A stretch of DNA of 26,922 nt from MnTg04 sp964568075 (GCA_964568075.1 CAZMOM010000039.1:1-26922), one strand, 5' to 3'. Positions 1-8,657 are shown, numbered from the stretch's first letter. Numbers and translations are program-made. Notes: generated by a model not told the origin, from the letters alone.

Positions 1-1
1 T

Positions 2-86
2 GGGCTCCGCGGCATTTGGGCGTCCTGCCCGGCGCCGCTCTCGCCCTTCCCTGGGGGCTCCGCGGCATTTGGGCGTCCTGCCCGGC
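2..86. repeat. Two direct copies of a 32-bp GC-rich unit
   Basis: The unit at 2-33, beginning GGGCTCCGCGGCATTTGGG and ending CTGCCCGGC, recurs exactly at 55-86, a period of 53 bases. The window edge cuts the array, so the copy number is unknown. It lies just beyond the 3' end of prfA, where many gammaproteobacteria carry prmC. No gene is visible in 1-171. It could be a tandem intergenic repeat or part of a longer dispersed family. Confidence 0.85.
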
Positions 87-171
87 AACGCAGTGTACAC
101 GCCAGTACATGAGCATTTTGAGACGATTCTTAACGTCGTATTGTGCCGGCTGAGGAATTATCAACAGGCCG

Positions 172-1269
172 CTAGTCGAACGTGCCTTCCTCGCTCATCG
201 CGGCGAGCTGATCGGCCTGGTACTCCTGCGTCAGTGGGTTGACGATGGGCTCGAGGTCGCCCTGCATAATTTCCGCCAGTTTGTACAAGGTCAGGTTGAT
301 GCGGTGATCGGTCACCCGGCCCTGGGGGAAGTTATAAGTACGAATTCTTTCCGAGCGATCGCCGCTGCCGACCAGTTGGCGCCGCTGGCTCGCTCGCTCT
401 GACTGCTGTTTTTCCTGCTCCGCAGTCAATAGACGGGAACGCAAAAGCGACATCGCTCGCGCCTTATTCTTGTGTTGCGAGCGTTGGTCCTGGCATTCGA
501 CGACGATGCCCGAGGGCATGTGCGTTATTCTGACCGCCGAGTCGGTCTTGTTGACGTGTTGTCCTCCGGCGCCGGAAGCACGGTAAGTATCTATCCGCAG
601 GTCGGCATTATTGATTTCGACCTCCTCGACCTCCTCCGCTTCGGGCAATACCGCCACGGTACAGGCGGAGGTGTGGATGCGGCCCTGCGATTCTGTTTCG
701 GGAACCCGCTGGACGCGATGAGCGCCCGATTCGAATTTGAGTTTTGCATACACTTCGCGCCCAACGACCCGGCTGATGATTTCCTTGTAACCACCGTGTT
801 CGCCTTCATGCTCGCTGAGTATCTCAACCTGCCATTTATTGCTTTCCGCAAACCGGCTGTACATGCGAAACAAATCACCAGCGAATATCGCCGCCTCATC
901 TCCGCCGGTTCCAGCACGAATCTCCAGGAATACATTACTGTCGTCGTTTGGGTCTTTTGGTACCAGCAACCGTGCCAGCGAAGATTCCAGCTGTTCGCGC
1001 GTATGTTCAGCTTTCTGTTGTTCATCGTCGCCAAGTTGGCGAATTTCTTCGTCAACGTCGGCTGCCATTTCACGGGCGGCCTGTATGTCCCTGATCGTCG
1101 CTTCATACTGCCGGTATTGTTCAGCGATTGGCTGGAGACGTGCGTACTCCTTGGACAGCTCGCGAAATTGCGGCTGGTCGGCGATGATGGCGGCGTCGGA
1201 AAGCAGGTGGCCAACTTCCTCGAAGCGTTCGACCAGACTGACCAGCTTGTTTTCCAGTGATTCCTTCAT
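172..1269 (-). CDS. prfA: Peptide chain release factor 1
   Basis: RF1 recognises UAA and UAG stop codons in the ribosomal A site and triggers hydrolysis of peptidyl-tRNA. The 365-residue product has the usual RF1 length. The catalytic GGQ is at residues 235-237 within GAGGQHVNKTDSAV, and the stop-codon recognition tripeptide PxT is at 190-192, here PET where E. coli has PAT. Following residues ESQGRIHTS are the normal RF1 context, so the family call is secure. The ATG overlaps the hemA stop codon by four bases (ATGA), which suggests translational coupling in a hemA-prfA transcript. The next usual partner, the RF methyltransferase prmC, is not next to it; only a repeat follows in the 171 bases available. 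Confidence 0.98.
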   Translation of the reverse strand: MKESLENKLVSLVERFEEVGHLLSDAAIIADQPQFRELSKEYARLQPIAEQYRQYEATIRDIQAAREMAADVDEEIRQLGDDEQQKAEHTREQLESSLARLLVPKDPNDDSNVFLEIRAGTGGDEAAIFAGDLFRMYSRFAESNKWQVEILSEHEGEHGGYKEIISRVVGREVYAKLKFESGAHRVQRVPETESQGRIHTSACTVAVLPEAEEVEEVEINNADLRIDTYRASGAGGQHVNKTDSAVRITHMPSGIVVECQDQRSQHKNKARAMSLLRSRLLTAEQEKQQSERASQRRQLVGSGDRSERIRTYNFPQGRVTDHRINLTLYKLAEIMQGDLEPIVNPLTQEYQADQLAAMSEEGTFD

Positions 1270-2534
1270 TGCTCTTCAGGGCCTGAATCGTCCAGCCCAA
1301 ACAGTTTTTTCGCCGCGTGGACCAGGTCCATGTCGCCTTCTTCCCCTGCCTGCCGCAGGCGTGAACTGGGTTGATGAAGGAACTTATTGGTCAATTGTTT
1401 TGCCAGATGGTTAAGGACGGTGTCCGGATCTTCGCCCGCTGCCAATTTTCTTCGGGCCTGATCGAGGACTTGGTCGGTGTCGATCTGGATTTGCGTTCGA
1501 AGGCTACGAATCGTGGGTACGGCGTCCAGTTCACGCATGGCCATTGCAAAGCCGGCGGTCTCGGCCTGTACGATTTGGCGGGCCTGTAGTGCCGCCTGCT
1601 CGCGGTTTTGCATATTTTCGCGGATGACGTCACCCAGGTCGTCTACGGTGTACAGATAAACATCGTCCAGTTCTGCAACGGCAGGGTCAACATCACGGGG
1701 TACGGCAATATCAACAATAAACATCGGTCGCCGGTGGCGCTTTTTAATTGCGGCTGCGACGGCCTCTGCGGAAAGCAAGGGAACGGGACTGGAGGTCGAA
1801 CTGATAATAATATCGGCCTCGGCCAGATGCGCAGGAATTTCTCCCAGCAAAATCGCATAGGCGTCGAATCGCTGGGCCAGTTCGCGTGCGCGGCTGATCC
1901 TGCGGTTGGCAATTACCATCCGGCCGAGATTGTTGCCATGCAGATGACGCGCGGCCAACTCGATCGTCTCTCCAGCGCCGATCAGCAATGCGGTTCGCTC
2001 ATCAAACCGGGAAAAAATTTGCCGGGCGAGAGAAACGGCAGCGTAGGCAACCGACACCGGGCTGGATCCAATTTCTGTTCCGGTTCGAACCTGCTTGGCG
2101 ACCGCAAAAGCACGACGGAAAAGTCTTCCGAGCAATGGTCCGACGGTTCCCGCTTCTTCGGCCAGCTGATACGCATCTTTGAGCTGACCAAGAATCTGAG
2201 GTTCGCCAAGCACCACCGAATCCAGTCCCGAAGCTACCGAAAATACGTGCCGAACGGCGTCATAGTGGGTCAGCGTATACAGGCAGGATTTGGCTTCATC
2301 AGCAAGCTGGCGGTCTTTGATCATCCATTGCGCAACCTGATCGATGGCGTCCGCATCAACAGAACAATAGAGCTCGGTACGATTGCAGGTGGAGACGATC
2401 AGCGATTCGCTGATCGACGAATGTTGGCAAAGATCCTGCAGCGCCTGTGGCAGAATTTCGTTTTCGTAGGCAACCTGTTCGCGAATAGCGACCGGGGCAC
2501 TGCGATGATTTATTCCGACGACAGCGAGCGACAT
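1266..2534 (-). CDS. hemA: Glutamyl-tRNA reductase
   Basis: HemA reduces glutamyl-tRNA(Glu) to glutamate-1-semialdehyde with NADPH, the first committed step of C5-pathway tetrapyrrole synthesis. I place the start at the ATG ending at 2534, giving 422 residues beginning MSLAVVGINHRSAPV, because homologues start just before the GINH motif. The reading frame stays open for 31 more codons upstream, but that extension has no family resemblance and runs into the divergent promoter region. The catalytic cysteine is Cys50 in STCNRTEL, at the E. coli position. The GLDSVVLGEPQILGQ block and the nucleotide-binding LLIGAGETIELAARHL follow. Its stop overlaps the prfA start by four bases. The gene is divergent from the TPR lipoprotein. 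Confidence 0.97.
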   Translation of the reverse strand: MSLAVVGINHRSAPVAIREQVAYENEILPQALQDLCQHSSISESLIVSTCNRTELYCSVDADAIDQVAQWMIKDRQLADEAKSCLYTLTHYDAVRHVFSVASGLDSVVLGEPQILGQLKDAYQLAEEAGTVGPLLGRLFRRAFAVAKQVRTGTEIGSSPVSVAYAAVSLARQIFSRFDERTALLIGAGETIELAARHLHGNNLGRMVIANRRISRARELAQRFDAYAILLGEIPAHLAEADIIISSTSSPVPLLSAEAVAAAIKKRHRRPMFIVDIAVPRDVDPAVAELDDVYLYTVDDLGDVIRENMQNREQAALQARQIVQAETAGFAMAMRELDAVPTIRSLRTQIQIDTDQVLDQARRKLAAGEDPDTVLNHLAKQLTNKFLHQPSSRLRQAGEEGDMDLVHAAKKLFGLDDSGPEEQ

Positions 2535-2598
2535 GCCGGTATTGTAATGAATGAGTCCGGCGATGTCCGTCCCGCCTGCGCGGATTGGGAGAAAATGT

Positions 2599-2641
2599 GG
2601 CGCGTGTGCGCGCCAAAACCGGCACAATGGGACACTATAAT
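2599..2641 (+). promoter_or_regulatory. Divergent hemA / TPR-lipoprotein promoter region with palindrome
   Basis: A perfect inverted repeat GGCGCG-TGTG-CGCGCC lies at 2599-2614 between the two divergent genes. A consensus -10 hexamer TATAAT is at 2636-2641, reading rightward. No good -35 hexamer precedes it at 17 bases. If this -10 is used, transcription would begin only a few bases before the ATG at 2651, so either the lipoprotein mRNA is nearly leaderless or the true promoter is further upstream. The palindrome could be an operator. Confidence 0.35.
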
Positions 2642-2650
2642 GGGAGTTGT

Positions 2651-4345
2651 ATGAACGTCATATCAAGATCATTTGCTTTGCCTGCGGTGGCCATTCTGGC
2701 TGCAATATTGCTGGCTTCATGTGCGGCTGGGCCGTCGGGTAAAGGCGCTGCGGGCACGGCAAGAGTCGTCGATAGCGCGGAATCGGATCACCATCTTCTG
2801 TTGGCCGAGCTGGCGTTGCAGGACGGCGTTGTGACGACCGCGATCAACGAATATCTCCTGGCGGCAGAGTATAGCGACGACCCTGAGCGTTCCGCCCAGG
2901 TTGCCCGCATCGCCTATCAGCATGGTTTTTTGAGACAGGCGCTGGCGGCCTCCAACCGCTGGGCCGAACTTCAGCCCGGCGACATGGTGAATACGATGAC
3001 CATTGCGCAGCTGAATCTCCAGCTTGGCAATCGCAAAATCGCCACCCGCCAATTTGCATCGATTATCGATGAGCAGGAGGAAAACCGTGACCAGTTGTTT
3101 CTGGAGTTGACCGGTATGTTCCTTGACACGGACGGCATCTGGCTCGCGAGCCAGGTCATGGAAGATCTGGCCAGACCGTACGCCGGGCTTGCACAGGCTC
3201 ATTACGCCGTGGCGGCCGTGGCGATGAATGCGAGCCGATTTCAACTGGCGCTGGTGGCGGCCGGAGAGGCCGTGCAGGCAGATCCTCAATGGCTGGCTGC
3301 ATCGACCTTGCTGGCGCGGGCCCGTATCGCTTCCGGTCAGATCGACAGTGGCCTCGAGTTTGCGGAAGAACTGGTGCTTGACAGCCGCGATCTTGAAGTC
3401 CGGCTGGATTATGCCTACATGCTGATGAGCGTTGGTCATACTGACGACGCGCGCGTCGAGTTGATGCTATTGACGGAAGAGACCGGATCGGCCGGAGCGT
3501 TGCGGGCATTGGGCTTTCTGGAACTGGATACGGGGAGTTTTGAGCAGGCTGGCGCGCGGTTTTCGGAACTCCTGGGTACCGGAGAATTTACTGAAGACGC
3601 AATGTTCTACCTGGGCCTGATTGCCGAACGCATGGAAGACTATCAGCGGGCCATGCGAGCTTATTCAAGAGTCAATATCGGTTATAGCGCGATCCCCGCG
3701 CAGGCGAGGCTGGCCCATTTAATGAACAAGCTGGGCGATGAGCAGGGGGCGCTCAAACACTTACGACGGTTTGGCTTACAAAATCCGGTTTTCAGAGTGG
3801 ATATGATGGTTGCCCGAGCCGAGTTGCTTGGCGAACTGGGTCGGTATGACGAGTCATTGGCGTTATATCAGGAAGTGCTCGAATTGCGGCCGACCGATGA
3901 CGGAACAGCCTATGCTATGGCGTTCATGCACGAATCATCGGGAAATCTCGGCGCCAGCATCAAGCTGCTGAAATCTTTTGTCAGAAAGCGTTCGGACGAT
4001 CCGCTGGCGCTGAATGCGCTGGGTTACACACTGGCCGCGAGTACGGACCGGCTGCGCGAGGCGCGCCGGTATATAGACAAGGCGATAAGACTGGCTCCGT
4101 CCAACGCCGCGATCGTGGATTCCAAAGGCTGGCTGCATTTTCGAGCGGGCGAACACGAGCAGGCGCTGCAGTATCTGCGCCAGGCCTATGCCCTGGATAA
4201 TGACCCGGAAATCGCTGCACACCTGGGCGAGGTGCTGTGGACAATGGGCGACGAGATTGAGGCGAAAAAACTCTGGTTCAATGCGCTGGCAATTAATCCG
4301 GACAGCGACTCTTTGCTCGAGACGATGGAAAGATTTGGATTGTGA
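2651..4345 (+). CDS. Tetratricopeptide-repeat lipoprotein
   Basis: This is a predicted outer-membrane or periplasmic lipoprotein of 564 residues. I chose the ATG at 2651 because it follows GGGAG at 2642-2646 and gives a clean lipoprotein signal peptide ending LLAS-C, with lipidated Cys24; the frame is open 22 codons upstream without a signal. After the cysteine the protein is almost wholly helical TPR/SEL-like repeats, with typical patterns such as DAMFYLGLIAERMEDYQRAM, LGRYDESLALYQEVLELRP and RAGEHEQALQYLRQAYALD. TPR proteins scaffold other proteins, and the partner is unknown. A TPR protein in this slot between hemA and lolB is conserved in pseudomonads. Its stop overlaps the lolB GTG by four bases, so the two are probably co-translated and may both serve envelope assembly. 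Confidence 0.9.
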   Translation: MNVISRSFALPAVAILAAILLASCAAGPSGKGAAGTARVVDSAESDHHLLLAELALQDGVVTTAINEYLLAAEYSDDPERSAQVARIAYQHGFLRQALAASNRWAELQPGDMVNTMTIAQLNLQLGNRKIATRQFASIIDEQEENRDQLFLELTGMFLDTDGIWLASQVMEDLARPYAGLAQAHYAVAAVAMNASRFQLALVAAGEAVQADPQWLAASTLLARARIASGQIDSGLEFAEELVLDSRDLEVRLDYAYMLMSVGHTDDARVELMLLTEETGSAGALRALGFLELDTGSFEQAGARFSELLGTGEFTEDAMFYLGLIAERMEDYQRAMRAYSRVNIGYSAIPAQARLAHLMNKLGDEQGALKHLRRFGLQNPVFRVDMMVARAELLGELGRYDESLALYQEVLELRPTDDGTAYAMAFMHESSGNLGASIKLLKSFVRKRSDDPLALNALGYTLAASTDRLREARRYIDKAIRLAPSNAAIVDSKGWLHFRAGEHEQALQYLRQAYALDNDPEIAAHLGEVLWTMGDEIEAKKLWFNALAINPDSDSLLETMERFGL

Positions 4346-4938
4346 CCCGCCGTATTCGGTTTGCAGTTATCTTTCTCCCGTTGTTTCTGTCGGCATGTGT
4401 CGGCCAGCGAACGAGTATGATTCCGGATGAACTGGCCTGGTCCGAACTTCGGGAATCGCTGCAACTCGAGGACGATTGGACGCTGCGCGGGCGTATCAGT
4501 TTGAAAAAAGCCGATGATGGATACAGCGGCTCACTGAACTGGGTACAGGCGGGAGACGCAGTTGATCTGAGCTTTCGCGGTCCGTTGGGCATCGGTGGTT
4601 TTGAAATATCGGGCGATCCGGGCCTGCTGACCATCCAGACCAGCAATGGAGAACATTTTGTGGTGACCGATCCGGTCGTTGACCTCGAAGCAGGTTTCGG
4701 CTGGAGCCTGCCGGTTCACAGCATGCGCTATTGGGTTCTGGGTGTTCCTGACCCGGACGATGACTACCAGGCGCGTTTGGCCGAAAACGGTCAGGCTCTG
4801 AATTTTGATCAGTCGGGCTGGCAACTCAGCTTCCGGAGTTATCGTGATTACGATGGCCAGACACTGCCGCGAAAAATGGAAATGAAGCATAACGATTTAA
4901 GAATCCGCCTGGTGGTGGACGAGTGGTCCTTTCGCTAG
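4342..4938 (+). CDS. lolB: Outer-membrane lipoprotein insertion receptor LolB
   Basis: LolB accepts lipoproteins from the periplasmic carrier LolA and inserts them into the outer membrane. The 198-residue product starts at a GTG overlapping the previous stop codon (GTGA). It has a signal peptide with lipobox LSAC, lipidated Cys19. The family pattern of beta strands is visible: WTLRGRISLKKADDGYSGSLNWVQ near the N terminus, LSFRGPLGIGGFEISG, then the Pro-rich VHSMRYWVLGVPDP segment and RSYRDYDGQTLPRKMEM near the C terminus. The position directly before ispE is the standard gammaproteobacterial arrangement. Confidence 0.95.
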   Translation: MTRRIRFAVIFLPLFLSACVGQRTSMIPDELAWSELRESLQLEDDWTLRGRISLKKADDGYSGSLNWVQAGDAVDLSFRGPLGIGGFEISGDPGLLTIQTSNGEHFVVTDPVVDLEAGFGWSLPVHSMRYWVLGVPDPDDDYQARLAENGQALNFDQSGWQLSFRSYRDYDGQTLPRKMEMKHNDLRIRLVVDEWSFR

Positions 4939-5073
4939 ATTGCGAAACCGGCGCTCGTTTGCCCGAAAATAAAAAAGGGAAGTTAAATCATGCATTTGGA
5001 CGCACACGCTGGATTGCGATCGTGATGGGGGCCATCCCTGGTGCCTGGCGCTGACAGAAAGGATGCCGGCCGG

Positions 5074-5928
5074 GTGGCAGATGACACGGACTGGCCCGCG
5101 CCCGCCAAGCTCAATCTTTGTTTGCGCATCACGGGCCGCCGCGATGACGGTTACCATCGATTACAGACCGCATTTCAGCTAATCGATCTTTGCGATTACC
5201 TGAGTTTCTCGGAGCTTCCCGACGGGCAATTTTCGATAAGCGGTGCGGTTGAGGCCGACACCCCGGAAAACGATCTTTGCCTGCGGGCAGCGCGAAGCCT
5301 TCACCAGCATTGCTCACCGGGTCGGGGAGTCGCGATATCCCTGCGGAAGAACATACCGGTTGGTGGCGGGCTGGGCGGCGGCAGCTCGGACGCCGCCACG
5401 ACCTTGCTGGCGTTAAACCACAGATGGCGGGCGGGTCTGGATCGGCAGATGCTTGCGGATATCGGCCTGACGCTAGGGGCGGACGTGCCGTTGTTTGTTC
5501 TCGGGCACAGCGCCTGGGGCGAGGATCTCGGGCAATGTCTGACGCAAGTGCAATGGCCACAAAGGTGGTTTGTTATTGTTAATCCCGGTATCGCAGTCTC
5601 GACCAAAGAAATCTTTTCCGCTCCCGAATTGACACGCAATTCCACGCCAATCAGAATACGCAGTTTCCTCGAGGCCGGTGCCGGAAATGACTGCGAAGCG
5701 GTGGTTCGGAGTCGCTATCCGGAGGTAGGTCGGGCAATGGAATGGCTGGGGGATTATGGAGAAGCGCGACTGACCGGGACCGGCGGCTGCGTTTTTTTAG
5801 CCTTTGAAAGGCGCGAGGACGCGGTCGCATGTCGGGACGAAGTGCCCGGCATCTGGGGCCGTTGGCTGGTCAAGGGGCTGGACGCGTCCCCGGTAGGTGA
5901 TTTTTTAATGACGGAAACTGATGGATAA
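5074..5928 (+). CDS. ispE: 4-(cytidine 5'-diphospho)-2-C-methyl-D-erythritol kinase
   Basis: IspE phosphorylates CDP-methylerythritol with ATP in the MEP pathway to isopentenyl diphosphate. From the GTG at 5074 the product is 284 residues, beginning MADDTDWPAPAKLNLCL, which matches where homologues begin; AAAGGA at 5058-5063 could serve as ribosome binding site. An in-frame GTG at 5041 would add 11 residues without family similarity, so the start is not certain. The GHMP-kinase ATP loop PVGGGLGGGSSDAA is at residues 95-108. The substrate motif PAKLNL is at 10-15 and LGADVPLF follows. Motif 3 GTGGCVF is near the C terminus. It lies between lolB and tRNA-Gln, as in related genomes. Confidence 0.96.
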   Translation: MADDTDWPAPAKLNLCLRITGRRDDGYHRLQTAFQLIDLCDYLSFSELPDGQFSISGAVEADTPENDLCLRAARSLHQHCSPGRGVAISLRKNIPVGGGLGGGSSDAATTLLALNHRWRAGLDRQMLADIGLTLGADVPLFVLGHSAWGEDLGQCLTQVQWPQRWFVIVNPGIAVSTKEIFSAPELTRNSTPIRIRSFLEAGAGNDCEAVVRSRYPEVGRAMEWLGDYGEARLTGTGGCVFLAFERREDAVACRDEVPGIWGRWLVKGLDASPVGDFLMTETDG

Positions 5929-5966
5929 AACCCCGGATTGGTCGGGCGCGAGCAGGAAATGGCAAC

Positions 5967-6041
5967 TGGGGTGTAGCCAAGTGGTAAGGCAACGGGTTTT
6001 GATCCCGTCATGCGCAGGTTCGAATCCTGCCACCCCAACCA
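5967..6041 (+). tRNA. tRNA-Gln (TTG anticodon)
   Basis: The 7-bp acceptor stem TGGGGTG (5967-5973) pairs with CACCCCA (6031-6037), followed by discriminator A and an encoded CCA (6039-6041). The anticodon stem ACGGG/CCCGT closes a 7-base loop with anticodon TTG at 5999-6001. The T arm contains GGTTCGAATCC. Length is 75 bases with CCA. It sits between ispE and prs, the usual location for this tRNA in pseudomonad-like gene orders. Confidence 0.97.
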
Positions 6042-6111
6042 TCCTGGCCGCAGGCCGGGTTGAACGGTAAGACAAGCACCTGGCGCCGGAGCGTCATCAC
6101 GGGAACAAACT

Positions 6112-7089
6112 ATGGTGGAACAGGGAGATTCGGCGGCGACTGCCAATATGGTGGTGTTTACCGGCAACGCCAATCCGAAGCTGGCGCAGAGCATCGCTCA
6201 ATTCCTGCATATCAGGCTGGGCGACGCACAGGTCGGTAGTTTCAGTGATGGTGAAGTGATGGTCGAGTTGATGGAGAACATCCGTGGCCAGGATGTTTTT
6301 ATTGTCCAGTCGACCTGTCCGCCGGCGAACCGTAATCTGATGGAGTTATTGGTGATGGCCGACGCGTGTCACCGCGCATCGGCGAGACGGATCACCGCGG
6401 TTATGCCTTATTTCGGCTATGCGAGGCAGGACCGGCGTCCACGCGCCAGCCGTGTTGCGATTACGGCCAAGCTGGTGGCTAACCTGATTCAGACCGCACA
6501 TATCGATCGGTGTTTGACCATCGACCTGCATGCCGACCAGATTCAGGGGTTTTTCGATATACCGGTCGATAACGTGTATGCATCGCCGGTGCTGCTGGGC
6601 GAGGCCTGGCGGCAGAAATACGAAAACATGGTCGTGGTCTCGCCGGATGTCGGCGGCGTTGTGCGGGCGCGCGCGCTGGCCAAGCGTCTTGACGATTCGG
6701 ATCTCGCGATTATCGACAAACGTCGACCGCGCGCGAATGAAGCGCAGGTCATCAATATTATCGGCGACGTTGACGGGAAAACCTGCGTCATCGTCGACGA
6801 CCTGATCGATACGGCGGGCACGCTTTGCAAGGCAGGGGAGGCCTTGAAAGACCACGGCGCTGAGAAAGTGGTGGCCTATATTACGCACCCCGTGTTGTCC
6901 GGGCCTGCGGTCGAGCTTATCGAAAAATCGGTGCTCGATGAACTGGTCGTCACCGATACGATACCATTGAGCGAAGCGGGGGAAAAATGCAATAAAATCA
7001 GGCAGTTGAGTACTGCCGAATTGCTGGCGGAAACGATCCGCCGCATTGCCAGTGACGAGGAGTCCGTCAGCTCGCTGTATGTCGATTGA
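6112..7089 (+). CDS. prs: Ribose-phosphate pyrophosphokinase (PRPP synthetase)
   Basis: Prs transfers pyrophosphate from ATP to ribose-5-phosphate, giving PRPP for purine, pyrimidine, histidine, tryptophan and NAD synthesis. The 325-residue product is about ten residues longer than E. coli Prs. A second ATG at codon 13 starts the conserved MVVFTGNANPKLAQ, so the first 12 residues may be an extension or the start may be 6148; the first ATG is preceded by GGGAAC and the second by no clear ribosome binding site. Conserved blocks include FSDGEV, PYFGYARQDRR, TIDLHADQIQGFF and the PRPP loop VIVDDLIDTAGTL. It is followed by rplY. Confidence 0.97.
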   Translation: MVEQGDSAATANMVVFTGNANPKLAQSIAQFLHIRLGDAQVGSFSDGEVMVELMENIRGQDVFIVQSTCPPANRNLMELLVMADACHRASARRITAVMPYFGYARQDRRPRASRVAITAKLVANLIQTAHIDRCLTIDLHADQIQGFFDIPVDNVYASPVLLGEAWRQKYENMVVVSPDVGGVVRARALAKRLDDSDLAIIDKRRPRANEAQVINIIGDVDGKTCVIVDDLIDTAGTLCKAGEALKDHGAEKVVAYITHPVLSGPAVELIEKSVLDELVVTDTIPLSEAGEKCNKIRQLSTAELLAETIRRIASDEESVSSLYVD

Positions 7090-7153
7090 CTGACCCCGTT
7101 ACAGCGGTCGCGAAACCTTGTTGTGTGACTTCCTGACTGGTCGCGGAAAGGGA

Positions 7154-7182
7154 GTTTTTTGAAAAATCCGGCGAGAGCCGGC
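7154..7182 (+). promoter_or_regulatory. Two small hairpins in the rplY leader
   Basis: A T-rich/A-rich pair TTTTTTGAAAAA (7155-7166) and a GC hairpin CCGGC-GAGA-GCCGG (7168-7181) lie between prs and the AGGAG ribosome binding site of rplY at 7191-7195. The GC hairpin has a stable tetraloop-like form. It could be a leader structure affecting bL25 translation. It is not followed by a T run, so it is unlikely to be a terminator. Confidence 0.3.
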
Positions 7183-7205
7183 TGAAATTCAGGAGTCGTA
7201 AAAAA

Positions 7206-7931
7206 ATGAGTGATTTTATTCTTCACGCCGAATTACGGGACGATCGGGGCAAAGGTGCGAGCCGCCGCCTGCGTCGTTCCGGAAAAATTCCGGCGATTTT
7301 GTATGGCGGTAATCGGGAATCCCGGTCGATCACACTGGATCACGGCACGCTGATGCACCAGATGGAAAACGAGGCGTTCTTCTCGTCGATCCTGACGGTC
7401 AAGGTCGGCGACGAATCACAGGACACCATTCTCAAGGATATCCAGCGCCATCCGGTGAAACGGCAAGTTCTGCATGTCGACTTGCAGCGTATCGTTGCCG
7501 ATCAGGACATTCGCGTTACCGTGCCGCTGCACTTTATCAATGAAGAGGATTGTGTTGGTGTGAGAGCAGGCGGGGGCGTCATCGCGCATATTATTTCGGA
7601 AGTCGAGATTACCTGTCTGCCACGTTTTCTGCCCGAATATATCGACGTCGATGTTGCCGATCTTGAACTGGATCAGATTATCAACCTGTCGGAAGTTAAA
7701 ATACCCGAGGGCGTGAGCCTGACAGCGAACACCGAAGAATACGATCAGCCGGTCGCTTCGTGTCATATCGCCAAGGAAATCGTCATCGAGCCCGAAGAAG
7801 AAGAGCTCGAAGTCGAGGAAGGCGTGGTTGCCGAAGGCGAAGAGGTCGAAGAGGGCGAAGAGGGCGAAAAGGCGGAAGCTGGCACAGAAGATCAGCCCGC
7901 TGCCGACGATTCTTCGAAAAAGTCCGAATAA
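7206..7931 (+). CDS. rplY: 50S ribosomal protein bL25, CTC/TL5 long form
   Basis: bL25 binds 5S rRNA in the large ribosomal subunit. The 241-residue product is the long 'general stress protein CTC' form. The N-terminal 5S-binding beta domain (about 1-95) begins with LHAELRDDRGKGASRRLRRSGKIPAILYGG. The TL5 C-terminal domain (about 100-190) contains FINEEDCVGVRAGGGVIAHI and VDVADLELDQIINLSEVKIPEGV. From about residue 195 to the end the protein is an acidic low-complexity tail of Glu, Gly and Ala, likely disordered. AGGAG at 7191-7195 precedes the ATG. The next gene, pth, also acts in translation. Confidence 0.97.
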   Translation: MSDFILHAELRDDRGKGASRRLRRSGKIPAILYGGNRESRSITLDHGTLMHQMENEAFFSSILTVKVGDESQDTILKDIQRHPVKRQVLHVDLQRIVADQDIRVTVPLHFINEEDCVGVRAGGGVIAHIISEVEITCLPRFLPEYIDVDVADLELDQIINLSEVKIPEGVSLTANTEEYDQPVASCHIAKEIVIEPEEEELEVEEGVVAEGEEVEEGEEGEKAEAGTEDQPAADDSSKKSE

Positions 7932-7962
7932 GCGGTCCGCGGATAAGGACGCAAGAGAGGTG

Positions 7963-7995
7963 AAAGGCAGGTCGCTCGCGCCGCGGCCTGCCTTT
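7963..7995 (+). terminator. Hairpin between rplY and pth
   Basis: AAAGGCAGG (7963-7971) pairs perfectly over 9 bp with CCTGCCTTT (7987-7995), and a short T-rich run TTTGTCTT follows. It can act as an intrinsic terminator or attenuator after rplY. The 3' arm ends five bases before the pth ATG at 8001, so it also covers the stretch where a ribosome binding site would be. Termination and translational control are both possible. Confidence 0.55.
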
Positions 7996-8000
7996 GTCTT

Positions 8001-8657
8001 ATGGCGGGAAAAGAAATCAAAATCATCGTTGGCCTGGGTAATCCAGGTTCGGAACATCAAAATGACCGGCATAACGTCGGCTACTGGCTGCTTGACCGGC
8101 TAGCCGCTGACGCGGGTGTCCCCTTCAAATCCGAGAAGCGTTTTTCGGGCGATTTAGCCAGGGTACGGATCGGGCAATCCGATCTTCGCCTGCTGAAGCC
8201 GACGACTTATATGAACCTCAGCGGGCAGAGCGTGCAGGCAGCGATGGCTTATCATCGTCTGCTGCCTGAACAAGTGCTGGTCGTTCATGACGAAATCGAT
8301 CTTCCGGTCAGCACGATACGACTGAAACAGGGCGGAGGACACGGAGGCCACAATGGCCTGCGCGATGTCATTAGCCACATCGGGGCCGAGTTTCTGCGAA
8401 TGCGCATCGGGGTTGGGCACCCCGGGCAGGCCGGAGAGGTCACCGGGCACGTTCTCAACCGGCCTCAGGCCGATGAACGGAAAGTCCTGGATGACGTGAT
8501 TAAAGACGCAGTCGATGCGCTGCCAGTACTTCTCGAAGAAGGTCTGGGAAAAGCCCAGCATCGGCTGCACAGCCGTGGCAGCGAGCCAAAGCCATACAAA
8601 AAAGCACGCATCGGGGACGCCCCGGGCAGCGACCAGGGCGAAAAAGATGGCGATTAA
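8001..8657 (+). CDS. pth: Peptidyl-tRNA hydrolase
   Basis: Pth cleaves peptidyl-tRNAs dropped from the ribosome, recycling tRNA. The product is 218 residues; E. coli Pth is 194, and the extra length is a basic C-terminal tail from about residue 195. The motif IVGLGNPGSEHQNDRHNVGYW opens the protein, with catalytic His24. The other family blocks follow in order: KPTTYMNLSGQSV, VVHDEIDLPVSTIRLKQGGG, GHNGLRDVISHIG and FLRMRIGVGHPG. There is no clear Shine-Dalgarno site, because the ATG lies just after a hairpin. The last 11 bases overlap the start of ychF, so the two are probably translationally linked. Confidence 0.96.
   Translation: MAGKEIKIIVGLGNPGSEHQNDRHNVGYWLLDRLAADAGVPFKSEKRFSGDLARVRIGQSDLRLLKPTTYMNLSGQSVQAAMAYHRLLPEQVLVVHDEIDLPVSTIRLKQGGGHGGHNGLRDVISHIGAEFLRMRIGVGHPGQAGEVTGHVLNRPQADERKVLDDVIKDAVDALPVLLEEGLGKAQHRLHSRGSEPKPYKKARIGDAPGSDQGEKDGD

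Noticed and set aside
472..1260. Long rightward open frame of 262 codons antisense to prfA
   Set aside because: It is the complement of a clear RF1 gene and the translation has no family features; long antisense frames are expected in GC-rich genes.
2535..2627. Longer HemA start
   Set aside because: The 31-residue extension has no homology pattern and lies in the divergent promoter region; family members begin at MSLAVVGINH.
1608..2654. Rightward open frame of 348 codons antisense to hemA
   Set aside because: It is a shadow of hemA with no protein features or ribosome binding site.
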